From: Pestalotiopsis fici W106-1
Taxonomy: Eukaryota > Ascomycota > Sordariomycetes > Amphisphaeriales > Sporocadaceae
NCBI RefSeq assembly: GCF_000516985.1
Contig: NW_006917097.1
Span: 3,448,593-3,512,592, forward strand
Direction of reading: 5' to 3'
Length of the DNA: 64,000 nucleotides
A model generated the notes under the pieces. That model was not told the DNA's origin. It saw only the letters and a list, made by a program, of their open reading frames with translations, and did no database searches. Made by a program: the position numbers and the translations under genes. This document shows positions 35,954 through 46,569 of this stretch, piece by piece (the stretch's first letter is position 1; each line of letters opens with the position of its first letter).

Positions 35954-37797
35954 ATGGAAGACACTAAGATTCCCACAGAGAATCAGGCCTGCGTTATGCA
36001 GGCCATTGGTCAGCTTGGGATAGAGAGCAGACAGCTTCCACCTGAGCCAGGACCTTATGAGTGAGCAAAATGGCAAACCTCCCAAGGCTTCTGGGGTTTC
36101 ACATGCTGAAAAAGACCTGTAGTGTCGTAGTAGCACCAAAGAAGACCGGATTGTGCGGTTCAGACATGCACATTTTCCTTGACGGACGGGTGAGGCAGTC
36201 TTTCACACGATACTAAATCCTGATACTGATGGATTTTATAGGCCGGAGAATCAGTTTTTGATAAACCGCTTATACTAGGCCACGAAGCTGCAGGCATCGT
36301 TGCCAAAGGCAAGTTGCATTTGTTGCGCTCCATTGAAGCGACATTGCTGACGGGACATGATAGTTGGCTCAAAGGTTAGCACCTTGCAAGTCGGAGATCG
36401 AGTTGCTATGGAAGTTAGTTGCCAATGCCTTTTCTTTTTTCTCTTGTTAACACCAAGACCACTGTTGAGCTAATTTCTACAGCCTGGTATCTGCTGCCTG
36501 CGCTGTGAATTCTGCAAAGGAGGATCTTGTGAGTCAAAAAAAACGTGGACGACCTTGATCAATATAGGCAATCACTGACAGACCATTTTAGATGGGCAAT
36601 GCGGCGATTTCAAGTTTGCTGCTGCGGATGGGTTTGACGGCACTCTACAAGGGTTCTTTACCATTCCTGCTGATTTGTGAGTCTTTGCCAAGGACAACAC
36701 GACGTAGACTTTACTGATTCGAGATAGTTGCTACCTACTTCCTGAAAATGTCTCGTTAGAGGAAGGAGCATTGGTATTGATCCACATTTTTTCTCTCTTT
36801 ACTTCAGGTGGATAATTGCTCATGTTTCGCAGGTTGAACCACTGAGTGTTGCAGTCATGGCGGTCCAAAGCGTGGCCAAGATGCCGCATAATGCCAATGT
36901 CGCTGTGTTTGGGGCTGGGCCTGTTGGCCTGCTGTAAGTACCCTCTCTTCCCAACGCTCTACAGCATGGGAGGTGGATCATCAGAGACTGACACGTTTGC
37001 ACCCAAAGCACCATGGCCGTGGCAAAGGCTCTCGGTGCACGACGAATCCTTGCGGTTGATGTTCAGCCGAAACGTCTCGAGTTTGCTCAGAACTATGCAG
37101 CCACGGAAGTCCACCAAGCTATAGCCAAGGAGCCGGGCGAGGACAGCATGACCTATGCGAAGCGACATGTAAGTTGCGATTTGGTGTTGGACGTGGAATA
37201 GATTGACTAAATGAATACGCGCAGGCAAAAGTAATCATGGAAAAGTTTGGCTTTGGCGAGAGGGGCGAGGGCATCGACCTTGTCATCGAATGTTCAGGTG
37301 CCGAAGTTTGCGTCCAGACCGGAATCTGGTTGGTCAAACGCCGGGGAACCTGCGTCCAGGTCGGCGCTGGTCCCGCCAACAACCTAATTCCCATGTCCAT
37401 CTTTGTCAACAAGGAAGTCAGGCTGATTGGCAGTCTGAGGGTGAGGCTCCCTTGGATATCATGATGTCCCCCATCAGCTGACGTTGGGTTTTTAGTACGG
37501 ACCTGGATGTTACGCCTTGGCGATTGATCTTGTCCGTCAAGGACGTATAGACTTGAAACCCCTGTTGACTCACCGGTATGGAATTTCGACCGTTTCGGTC
37601 TTTTAACGCTGGACTAATTGGCCATGGCAGTTTTCCTTTCACCGATGCAAAGCTTGCCTTTAAGACGACCCAAGATGGAATTGGCCCAGATGGGAAAATG
37701 GCCATCAAGACAATCAGTAAGAAAAGATATCCTATGCCCTCAATGAGAATAATGATTAATAACATTACTACTTGTAGTTGATGGACCACTGGCATGA
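35954..37797 (+). CDS. Zinc-containing polyol dehydrogenase (sorbitol/xylitol/arabinitol type)
   Basis: Medium-chain zinc dehydrogenase oxidising a polyol to a ketose with NAD(P). About ten exons run from MEDTKIPTENQAC at 35954 to the stop at 37797; joins keep frame throughout. Catalytic zinc ligands are in GLCGSDMHIF (Cys) and LGHEAAG (His, Glu), with a later Glu in VEPLSVAV. The structural-zinc lobe is the Cys-rich CCLRCEFCKGGSYGQC. The Rossmann motif VFGAGPVGLL and ILAVDVQPKRLEFA (Asp after the second strand, favouring NAD) follow. Best fit is the sorbitol/xylitol/L-arabinitol dehydrogenase group. It is divergent from the PhyH gene and followed in the same direction by an SDR gene. Confidence 0.88.
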
Positions 37798-38140
37798 GAA
37801 TAAAGCGGCAGATAGTTTTTAGAAGAGTGAAAGCATGATTGAAAGAAGTAACAAATTTACCTGCCTAGCGCATGATCCGTACTGAAACTGTAAAATTCCG
37901 GTTTGGTGTCTCTGGCTGTATGACCTGAGCTCTGTAACTTTTCTGGATAGAGAAATAGTATCAAATGGCTATAAATCAATCAAACATGTGCAAGCGATAT
38001 CTGTTGACTCGGAGACTTCTCTGGACTTCTTGAGATAAAGTATATTCCCTTCAGCAGTCATTTGCATCATCAAAAGTCGAGTTGCGGCGGGGGACGTAGC
38101 GAGCTCGGAATCTCCTCTAAACGTGAACACTTGCAGTGAT

Positions 38141-38156
38141 TACCCCGCTGTACCGC
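38141..38156 (-). promoter_or_regulatory. GCGGGGTA motif plus adjacent GCGGTA
   Basis: TACCCCGC (38141-38148) followed two bases later by TACCGC (38151-38156) on the plus strand, about 310 bp before the SDR start. Confidence 0.45.
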
Positions 38157-38242
38157 ACCTAGGCGCCTACTACCTGCGCTACGCAATGTCGTGCGTGCCC
38201 AGCGAACGAGGCTAGTACTGGAACCCTTCTATCTGCCCGCTT

Positions 38243-38250
38243 TACCCCGC
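38243..38250 (-). promoter_or_regulatory. GCGGGGTA motif (TACCCCGC on plus)
   Basis: Second exact copy before the third SDR, 207 bp from its start codon. Confidence 0.45.
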
Positions 38251-38456
38251 CTAACTCCGCATGCCCCCAGCGTCGTCGAAGCACTATAGCGGGCCCTCAT
38301 GGTATTATCGATCACAATTGGTATGAAAACCGTCTGTCCCACTAGGGTCGTTCAGTCCTGTGATAAAAGGGAAGAAGCTGTCCGAAGGAACTGTGTTGGC
38401 ATGCAAGAAAACTGTCAGTAATTTATTTTTTCAAAGTTATTTATTTCTTTGGCAAA

Positions 38457-39538
38457 ATGGCAGCAGAGACCGCTCAAGAACTTGTCCAGCTGGACAGATT
38501 CGAGGACATATACTCCCTAAAGGGCAAAGTCGCAGTGGTGACTGGAGGATCGCGGGGCCTTGGACTACAAGCTGCCGCTGGGTGCGTAGTATTGTCTTCT
38601 ATCCAACATGACTTCTCTTGCTCATTCCCGCTCTCACATGCTAGCTTCATCCAGGCCGGCTGCTCCAAGGTGTTTCTACTCGCCCGTTCCAAGGATGCGC
38701 TCGATGAGGCAGTAAAGGCCTTGAACAATCTCGAGACGCCCAACAAGCATCCCGAGGCCCAAGCCATTCCAGTCGTTTGTGATGTGTCGAGCGCCGCCGA
38801 CCTTGCCGCCGCCGCAGCAAAGGTGGCCGAAATGACCAGTCATGTCAATATCCTCTTGGCTAACGCTGGTGCCACCTTTATCGGTGCGCTGGAGGACTAC
38901 AAGGAGGAGGACTTTGCCAATGTCATGAGAGTCAATGTTGACAGCGTATTCTTCACTGTTCAAAAGTACGGACTCTATGAGAAACAGCCCACCGATTCTT
39001 GGGCACAATATAGTATCGAGCTAACATTGTTGCCCAGGTTCACCAAGCTCCTCGAGCGTGGCGGCACGATCCCCGACCCCTCACGGATCATCATGGTTTC
39101 ATCTGTTGCTGGAGTCGTGATTGGCGATGTTGGGGCCAGCGGAAGTAAGCACAATCACCAATATTACTACGAAGCTGATGGGGAACGATTAAAACAGCTG
39201 ACACATGCACAATCTTCCACTTAACAGCCTACGCCTACGCGGCTTCAAAAGCCGCCGTCGTCCATTTAATGCATAATCTTGCTGTGGAAATGGGGCCGAG
39301 GCATATCACGGTCAATGTCGTGGCGCCGGGCATCTTTCCAAGTAAAATGAGCACGCCGCTCTTGAACCGCTTTGGCGGCATTGATGCCGTTTCCAAGCAG
39401 GTACCAGATCAGAAGCTGGGCGTCAAGGAGGATATCGCTGGTGTTATGGTGTTCCTGGCTAGTCGTGCTAGCAGACATATGAACGGGGCAACGCTCATGT
39501 TGGACGGAGGCAGCTACCTCGTCAGGGGATGCGCCTGA
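38457..39538 (+). CDS. Short-chain dehydrogenase/reductase (RhlG-like)
   Basis: Classical SDR from MAAETAQELVQLDRF at 38457 to the stop at 39538, in four exons or so. Introns interrupt after LGLQAAAG (joining to FIQAGCSKVFLLAR), after FFTVQK and after DVGASG. Key motifs are VTGGSRGLG (cofactor), LLANAGATF (NAG), IIMVSSVAG (Ser), YAASKAA (Tyr-x3-Lys) and the C-terminal GATLMLDGGSYLVRG. It resembles fungal 3-oxoacyl-reductase-like SDRs annotated after bacterial RhlG, a label of little functional value. It lies head-to-tail after the polyol dehydrogenase and convergent with the second transporter. The promoter has two GCGGGGTA motifs. Confidence 0.86.
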
Positions 39539-39852
39539 TTACAGATTAGTCGGCAGAAACATGACAATTGATCATTTCTCATATGCCCAAAGTTAGTGAT
39601 AGACCGGTGTAGGGTGGACTACGCAGTTCGCCTTCAATTTATCAAAGGTGGCCAGGAGAAGTATCACGATTGGAGCCAATATGAGGCCATTTTAGAGTAC
39701 AAAGACAGATGAAGCATGCCTACTTGACTACATACAAAGACTGTCTGCTTGGGAAGATCTTAGCTTGAACTTGATACCGTATCAGATGCCGGTAATGTAG
39801 AAGCTCATTGCAACCAAGTTAAGAGCCAAGTGTCCAGGCTAGGAATGAGTCT
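39539..39852. other. Convergent intergenic region
   Basis: 3' flanks of the SDR and the second sugar transporter; no gene seen. Confidence 0.6.
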
Positions 39853-41785
39853 TCAGATTTCATACCTGCGGGCATGTGTCGTATGGACATCGGCGCTCAT
39901 TACCCGTTCCACATGTTCCACATCATCAGTCGCTTTGGTGTCCATACCATTACGCTCGTGTGGTAATCCATTTGTACTTCCCGACGGACTGGAGGAAGAA
40001 GCGACCACGCCACTTTCTCGGTCAATGGCCTTGGTAATCTCCTCAATGGTGAGATTCTTGGTCTCGGGGAAATAAAAGTAGATGATCACGACATAGACGC
40101 TCAGGATGGCAATGTACACGGCATAGTACCGCCACTGGATGGCGTCGAGGACAATCGGGTTGACCCACTGGTTAAAGGCATTGGCGCAGCCCTGGACAAT
40201 GTTGTAGATGGCCTGACCCTTGGCGCGCAGGCTAAACGGTAGAATCTCGACGCTGTACATGTTGGCCAGCGGTGTCCAGGCCACGTCATAGAAACCAAAA
40301 AAGACAAAGAGGAACGGGATCACGGCGAGGCCGATGCTGGGTACCCCGTAGCTGTCGTACGCCCCCGAAAGCCCCATGACCACGACAAAGCTGAAGAGCA
40401 TGCCGATCACAGAGGTGAGCCAGAGAGGGCGGCGTCCGATGCGGTCACAATTGAGTCCCGCTGTGGTTGAGATGATGACTATATTCAATTCGTCAGTACA
40501 ACAGGTGGTACCTTGCTCTTCTAGGACACCTACAATTCCAAATCTGGAGTCCAAGGTTCAATGCAGACTGCTGCAAAGTCGAAGTCACACCAATCTGGCT
40601 CAAAATGGGCGACAAATAGTACGACACGATACCATTACCGACCCAGTTTGTACCAATTGCAATGACCACGATCAAAAAAAGACGCCGGCGGTTCTCGGCG
40701 CGCAAATAGTCCTTGTAAGCCACTCGAGACTGGACTCGTTCTGTTTCCAGTCCTTCAATGATCTCCGTGTACTCTAGACGTACGAGAGGGTCGTCACGGT
40801 CGCCGTTGGCATGGTATTTTGCCAGAATCTCGAGAGCCTCTTCGTGTCACTCTTGCTGAATAAGCCACTGTAGATAGATGCTGTCAGCTATTGGATCGTC
40901 CCGCCAAGAGCGGACAATTCGGTTTTACTTACTCTGGGTGATTCGGGCACCGTGCAGGTCATGGCAAAGGTGACAACAGGCCCAACGAGCTGTAAATAAC
41001 AGGGGATTCTCCAAGAAGCGTCGCTGTTGATGTTCCTTGTGGCCAGACACACGGCAGCTGAGATAATGGCAGCAATATAATAGATGGACGTGTAAAAGGT
41101 TCCAATTGGCGCCCGGTAACGGGGATGGGCAATCTCCTGTAACAGCGTCGGTGCAATGGTCAAGCCCATGGATATTCCTACGCCCATGACGGCACGTCCG
41201 GCAATATACATGCCCAAGTTGAGACTGGCCGAGTTGATAAGGACGCCGGCAATCTACTCCCAAGGTCAGAGAATGTGAACAGTTCGTCTCACGCAGCCTA
41301 CTCACATTGATCCATACACCAATCCACACAGCCCAGCGCCGCCCCCACCTTGTCGCGATCTGCTCAGCGATATACGGCGAAATGAGACCAGGAAAGAGAG
41401 CCGCCGAGTTCATAAGTCCCAAGGTATTGCCAGTGGGATGATCGAAGAACGTTTGCCAAGCATCGATGGTCTGGAGTCCATTGAAGAGGCTGCCATCGTC
41501 TAGCAGAGTGATCAGTTTCGGTCATCGTTTGAAGGTGAGTAATCGCTTTGGAGTCTTACAGCCATTGAAGAAGAGCGTCCCACAAAGTCCAATGCAATAA
41601 AAAACATTCTTTCTCAGACCTGGCAGACCGTGAGCATCAAATCACATCTAATAGCTGAAGCATGTTCCGCCATGACTTGAGACTTGCATACCAGCATCCT
41701 TGATCCAGTGATCTTTGGTATTGTTAGGAACGTTGTAGTAGCTAGGGCTAACCTCAGCGTGAGCGTTGCCAACCGGGCCACCCAT
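39853..41785 (-). pseudogene. MFS sugar transporter with internal TGA stop
   Basis: Paralogue of the transporter at 20.6 kb, same family. Exons run from MGGPVGNAHAEVSPSYYN at 41785, through CIGLCGTLFFNGYDGSLFNGLQ split by an intron, VGISMGLTIAPTLLQEI and PESPR, to the FPETKNLTIEEI signature and the stop at 39853. After the intron that follows PESPR, the frame reads WLIQQE, then TGA (40847-40849), then HEEALEILAKYH in the same frame. Relatives usually have a basic residue there, so CGA to TGA by one transition is the simplest history. An alternative acceptor (GAAGAG just downstream) would skip the stop in frame but delete the conserved WLI loop. The rest is intact, so loss is recent, or the stop is an error. 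Divergent from the deoC-like gene. Confidence 0.65.
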
Positions 41786-42993
41786 CTTGACACATGTACA
41801 ATTCGGGGAATCACAAAACAAACAACAAGAAGAAAGCCGATGCAGGATAGACAATTTCTTTACTTGGACAAGTTTTACACTTTGACTCCTGGGTCACAAA
41901 GGGAAGCTGCTCTATATGCATGTATGCTAAAATTATAACGGCTAGGTGCAGTCACCAGATTCCAGCCGCGCCAACTGGTTTGGACATCAGCTTTTCTCCC
42001 TTGGGCGGCGCTGGAGAGGAAAGCGACGGCGCGAAATTAGTTCCAGTCTTCCCCATGGGGTAGCCGGGGCTAGGCGCACAAACTCAAGCCAATCGGAACT
42101 TCTGACTCGTTCCAATGTGTGAATGATGGAGTAGTGCAGCTTGGATTACCCAGCCTCGTACGAGGGCTCCCGGTAAGTGGACTGACAGTCCGAAAAAGCA
42201 CGATATTCTGTCTCAAGGGTTACCACTTTAGCTGCACATGGACGGCTAGTAATCAATAGGTTCGCTCTGTCTCTCGGATGCGATGCGAAGCAGGCACTAT
42301 CCTTGACATGGAGACGTGCCCGATTATATGGTGGCTGTCATTACGTCAGATATCACGGTGCTTCAAGCTTACAATTGTCGTTGCTATGCTTGAAAAAAGT
42401 GTTTCAACGATCATCTCTAGGCTCAGAACACGACCAGTCCCCATTGTTGGGTTTATGCGGGATACCGCAGCCGTATCCCGCAGCAGGGACGGGCGAGGCG
42501 GCAGTCTAGCGGTATCCCGCTAGTCCGCCTTGTAGGGTTGGGACTTGGTTTGGCATTACATAGTGTCAGATCGGCCAATCATTATTTGATTGTCGCGATG
42601 CAGGAGTCCCTTGGAGAGAGCGAAGAAGCCCATGTTACCGGAACTAGTAGTGTGACCGAGACATTGACAGTGAACATCAAGAGGTACCGCGTAACCGAGG
42701 GAGGCATCGTTGACTGTATGTACTCAGAATGCTATGCAAATCGCCAGAGACGGCTAATTGCTCGGCGTTTCCTGATTCTGGTCGCTTGGATAATCGAATT
42801 GTTGCACACAATGTGCCACTTCATGCAGCACATGATGATCGTGATTGTCATCATATCTTCCATTCAAGTTGGTAATACTACATGTTTGTTCTTAAATATG
42901 CGTGAAGCAGAGTGCTGAATAGACCGGCTATCTGAAGCTGCCATGCCACAACTTTGTTCTCGTCAGATAGCCTCATAGCTATCTACAACCACA
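41786..42993. other. Divergent transporter / deoC-like promoter region
   Basis: Holds the clustered CGG-N4-CCG sites listed next. An open frame at 42538-42918 lacks recognisable features and is not supported as a gene. Confidence 0.5.
42457..42520. promoter_or_regulatory. Cluster of GCGGGATACCGC / GTATCCCGC / GCGGTATCCCGC sites
   Basis: GCGGGATACCGC at 42457-42468, GTATCCCGC at 42473-42481 and GCGGTATCCCGC at 42509-42520. The first and third are perfect reverse complements of each other, and each contains CGG-N4-CCG, an inverted CGG pair of the kind bound by Zn2Cys6 dimers. They lie about 470-540 bp before the deoC-like start and 670-740 bp before the transporter start. Confidence 0.55.
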
Positions 42994-43769
42994 ATGGCTC
43001 CACCCACAGTTGCAGAGCTGGCACTCATGATTGACCATTCCATCATTGATCCATTCCACACAGACAAGGACTTGGAAGAGGGCGTCGCTCTAGCCAAGAA
43101 GTATGGCACGGGTCGATTCGTAACTCAGCCATTCCGAGTCAAAACAGCAAGACAGCTCCTAGAGGGTAGCAACATCACCCTGCAAACCTTTGTCGGTTTC
43201 CACGGCGGTAATGATCATACCGAGGTCAAGGTCCTGCAGGCACAGAGAGCTATCGAGGATGGTGCTCAAGAGCTTGATATGATTATCAACATATCAGCTC
43301 TCATGAGCGGTGACATTGATTACGTCAAACAGGACGTGAAGGCAGTCGTAGACGTGGCAAAGGTACGTCGGGCGCCAAATGCTAGTACTTTCAGCACTCG
43401 TCTTTCTCCCACTGACTCCGACTTTAGCCGAGTGGTGTTCCAGTAAAAGCAATATTGGAGGTATACTACCTCAACGACGATCAAGTTCAATCAGCAGCGT
43501 TGGCCGCAGAATGGGCGGGGGTATCCTTTATAAAAACCTCTACAGGTTTGCGACCCGACACAATCGACGATATCGCGCACAAGGTCGCGCTACTCCGATC
43601 AATTCTGAAACCAGAGACCGCTATCAAAGCTTCTGGAGGCTGCTATACTATCGACGCAATCTTGGCCTACTACAAGGCTGGCGCTAGGCGGTTCGGTGCA
43701 TCGGCAACGGCTAGCATTTTGGATGACTATGCGAAGATGTTGACGGACGGGACAACTGGTATTGAATAA
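42994..43769 (+). CDS. Deoxyribose-phosphate aldolase (DeoC family)
   Basis: Class I aldolase; the family cleaves 2-deoxyribose-5-phosphate to glyceraldehyde-3-phosphate and acetaldehyde. Exons 42994-43362 and 43428-43769 give 236 residues, close to the family length. Key residues are visible: the Asp in ELDMIINI, the Schiff-base Lys in FIKTSTGL and the second active-site Lys in IKASGGCY, followed by GARRFGASAT. DHSIIDPF replaces the usual DHTxLKP near the N terminus, and Cys-Tyr replaces the usual Ile-Arg after SGG near the phosphate site. The substrate may therefore differ from deoxyribose-5-phosphate. Divergent from the second transporter across a promoter with palindromic CGG sites. Confidence 0.88.
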
Positions 43770-43969
43770 TTCTTGTCAAGTAATGACAACTATTGATATA
43801 CTAGATGTTGTATTTTGACTGGTCCAACTGTTGGTGACCCATCTGCTACTATAGCTGGCTAGAAATTCATAGACCACCATTTACATTGCCGATTGTGGTG
43901 AAACGTGTGAAAACTGGCTACCGCTGACTGTGTGGTGCTTCGAAAATGAATATATGTATCCATTCCAAA

Positions 43970-46200
43970 TCATGAGCCAGCATTCTGCCTCCTCCTAGTC
44001 AATTCAATTGGAGGATCTGCCGCTTGGCTGGTCTGAGCCATTGTACGCGGTTCTTCTCGGTCAACTCCGAGGACGACTTCATTTCTCTCATTGCTGAGAT
44101 GATATTCCCCGACAAATAGGGTCAATACGGATGCAACACCTGCTATCGCGACATACTATTAAATCGTCAGCGAACGCCAACATGCGTTGTTCTTTCCAAG
44201 CACGGGGACTTGGAAGGACATTTCAGTCTCCGTGGTCGACGCTTGTAGTGAAGGAGTACTAACCATTATCCAAACGGTCCGCAGCGCCTTAAAGTAAGCT
44301 TGTCTGACAAGAACTCCTTGATCACTCGGCAAAGCAGCGATTTTGTCGACATTTGCGGAAGCATTTTCGCCATCGAATTGGCCCGCCAACTGCTGACCAA
44401 GCTGGTCGACCAGAGCCAAGTTTTCACTTCGCATCACGTTCTGGAAAATGACTCCGCCCGCAACTACGGACACGGCTGTCGCTATGGATCGCAAAAAGCC
44501 CATGGTGGCAACCACTGCCGCGGTGTCGCGCACGGTGGTAGAGGCCTGCGCCGCAATGACGGGCGCCTCAATGTTGAGCCCGACACCGACTCCGGCGAGG
44601 ATCTCAAAGATGACGAGCTTCTTGATGTTTTGCTCAAACTCTAGGTCGATAAAGAGCCCCGATCCGAGCGTCAAGAGTACCTGCGCCGCATACATGAGCG
44701 GCCGGTATTTACCCGTTCGTTGAATGAAGACGCCGGCACAGGCTGCCGAGAGAGAGCATGACACAATGAGCGGGAGTAGATGCAGCCCAGACGTCAATGC
44801 ATCCGCTCCCAGCACAGACTGCGAATACAGGGGTAAGTAGTAGGTAAATCCAATGAGTACGTATGCGTTTAATGAGAAGACGCCATATGCGCAGACCTTG
44901 GACCAGCTGGAGAGCAGGCGCAGAGGTATGATGGGATTGGCAGCAAGCTTCCACTCATTGACGAGGAAAATGCCAATCAAGGCGATGCCGAATACAATGA
45001 GGCAGATTACTGCTGCAGATGACCAGGGGTAGGCCTCATCGCCAAAGTCAAGACCGAGAAGTACCATTAGGGCTCCTCCGACGCAGAATACGCTGCCGGT
45101 CCAATCAATCGCTTTGAGACCAGCTACGACAGAGGTATTGGGTGACGGTACTCTAAGGCAAAAGAGGAGCACAATGAAGACGACTGCACCCAATGGCACT
45201 AAATGGAAGCACAAAACATCAGCCGTTAGAGAAATGCTGATGGCGAAATATCAGGGGCGAACACGTACAATTGATCCAGAAACACCATCGCCAACTGCAA
45301 AATCAAGTACCGAATGGTTAGTGAGTGCGTCCAAGACTCAGTTGATGGTCAGGACTTACTTCAACCGGGTTGTGAACACACCGCCGAGTACTGGACCCAG
45401 AGCACTCCCAACAGCCCATATGACAGAGGTAATGGCGAGGTATCTCGTATTACACACATGTAAGCTTCCTCATCTCCACGTTTAATGACAACAGATGCAG
45501 ACTTGGTGGAACAAGGTATAGACCCGGGAAAGTGTTCCATGAAAGCGAGATCTTGTAGAAGCCGCATAAAGTTTGAGATCAAGTGGTTGAGTACTCACAA
45601 GCCGCGATCTCGAAGCGAAAACATGTCGCATATGATGGTGTTAACCATGACACCCATTCCCGAAGCGCCGATACCCTGGACGGCACGGCCGGTAATGAGC
45701 GCATCCATGTGCGGCGCAATCGCGCATAGCAGGCTGCCGACCAGGAAGATGGAGAGGGCAATCAGGATAATTGGCCGCCGGCCAAAGAGGTCCGCAACCG
45801 AGCCCCATATAGGCGTCACGGCCGTGAAGCCCAGGATGAATGCCGAGCCCACCCAGACGTAGCCCGCCGTCGATTTGAGCGATGCCACAATGGCTGGCAC
45901 GGCCGTAGTCACAATGGTCATGTCCAGGGCCGAGAGGGTGACGGAGAGACAGAGCGAAGTCATTGTCAAGGTAATGTTCACCCCCGAAAGAGTCTCTGCG
46001 GCGCCCTGGATCTGGCCATCCATGGTATCCGGGAGGTTATCGTTGCTCACCTCGTTGCTCACGGGCTGCGAGGCTTGTGAAACATTTGCAGAAATGGCTG
46101 TTGGCTCGTCTTGGTGACTGTGTATTTGGGATGGCATCGCTATCTGCGCTGGTATACTGTCGTCCTCCACGAATCGGACTGCTGCCAATGATGAAGACAT
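43970..46200 (-). CDS. DHA2-type MFS exporter (14 helices)
   Basis: Drug/toxin:H+ antiporter of the fungal DHA2 family in the plasma membrane. It runs from MSSSLAAVRF at 46200 (an upstream Met at 46215 is also open) through several exons to the stop at 43970. About 65 polar residues precede helix 1. Markers are LSALDMTIVTTAVPAI (DHA motif in helix 1), VADLFGRRPI in the first loop, ITGRAVQGIGASGMG (helix 4), and IWAVGSALGPVLGG (motif C) across an intron. The C terminus is reached by an intron after VWIM that joins to YVAIAGVASVLTLF. All joins keep frame. Relatives export mycotoxins or xenobiotics; here it could export an intermediate or simply be a neighbour. Convergent with the deoC-like gene, 200 bp away. 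Confidence 0.87.
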
Positions 46201-46498
46201 GACATGGATAATCATCTATTTCAGATTCAGGTAGTGGGCAAAGAGAAAAAGATGTATTGATTGATACCTCATGAATTGACCATAAACTCAGGACAATTTT
46301 ATATGATTTCGGTACCTAGATACATCTCATAAGCACTAGTCACGGAATGGATGCGCCCATAATTTGTGGGGCACAGCCAGTCCAGTGGGCTTGGCATTTA
46401 ATCCAGGGAACTTGATGTCCCCGACAAAATGTGCAGCTGATCTCCTCTTTCAAGTCTAATAAACACAGGCAGGGCACAAAAAGGCAAAAAGAAAATCC

Positions 46499-46569
46499 TG
46501 CACTAGCCGCGAATCGAACGCGGGGCCCATCGATGGCAACGATGGATTTTACCACTAAACCACTAGTGC
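46499..46569 (-). tRNA. tRNA-Gly (anticodon GCC)
   Basis: A 71-nt sequence folds as a cloverleaf. The acceptor stem pairs GCACTAG with CTAGTGC and is followed by discriminator A. The A-box region is TGGTTTAGTGG, the anticodon loop is TTGCCAT with GCC, and the T arm is CCGCG-TTCGATT-CGCGG. No intron. Confidence 0.93.

Larger units (their letters stand above)
37798..38456. other. Promoter region of the third SDR
   Basis: Carries two TACCCCGC copies and an adjacent TACCGC, listed separately, inside a GC-rich stretch (about 38,080-38,300). No gene seen. Confidence 0.55.

Noticed and set aside
42538..42918. 126-codon plus-strand frame before the deoC-like gene
   Set aside because: Composition is not protein-like, and it sits in promoter DNA beside the CGG palindromes.
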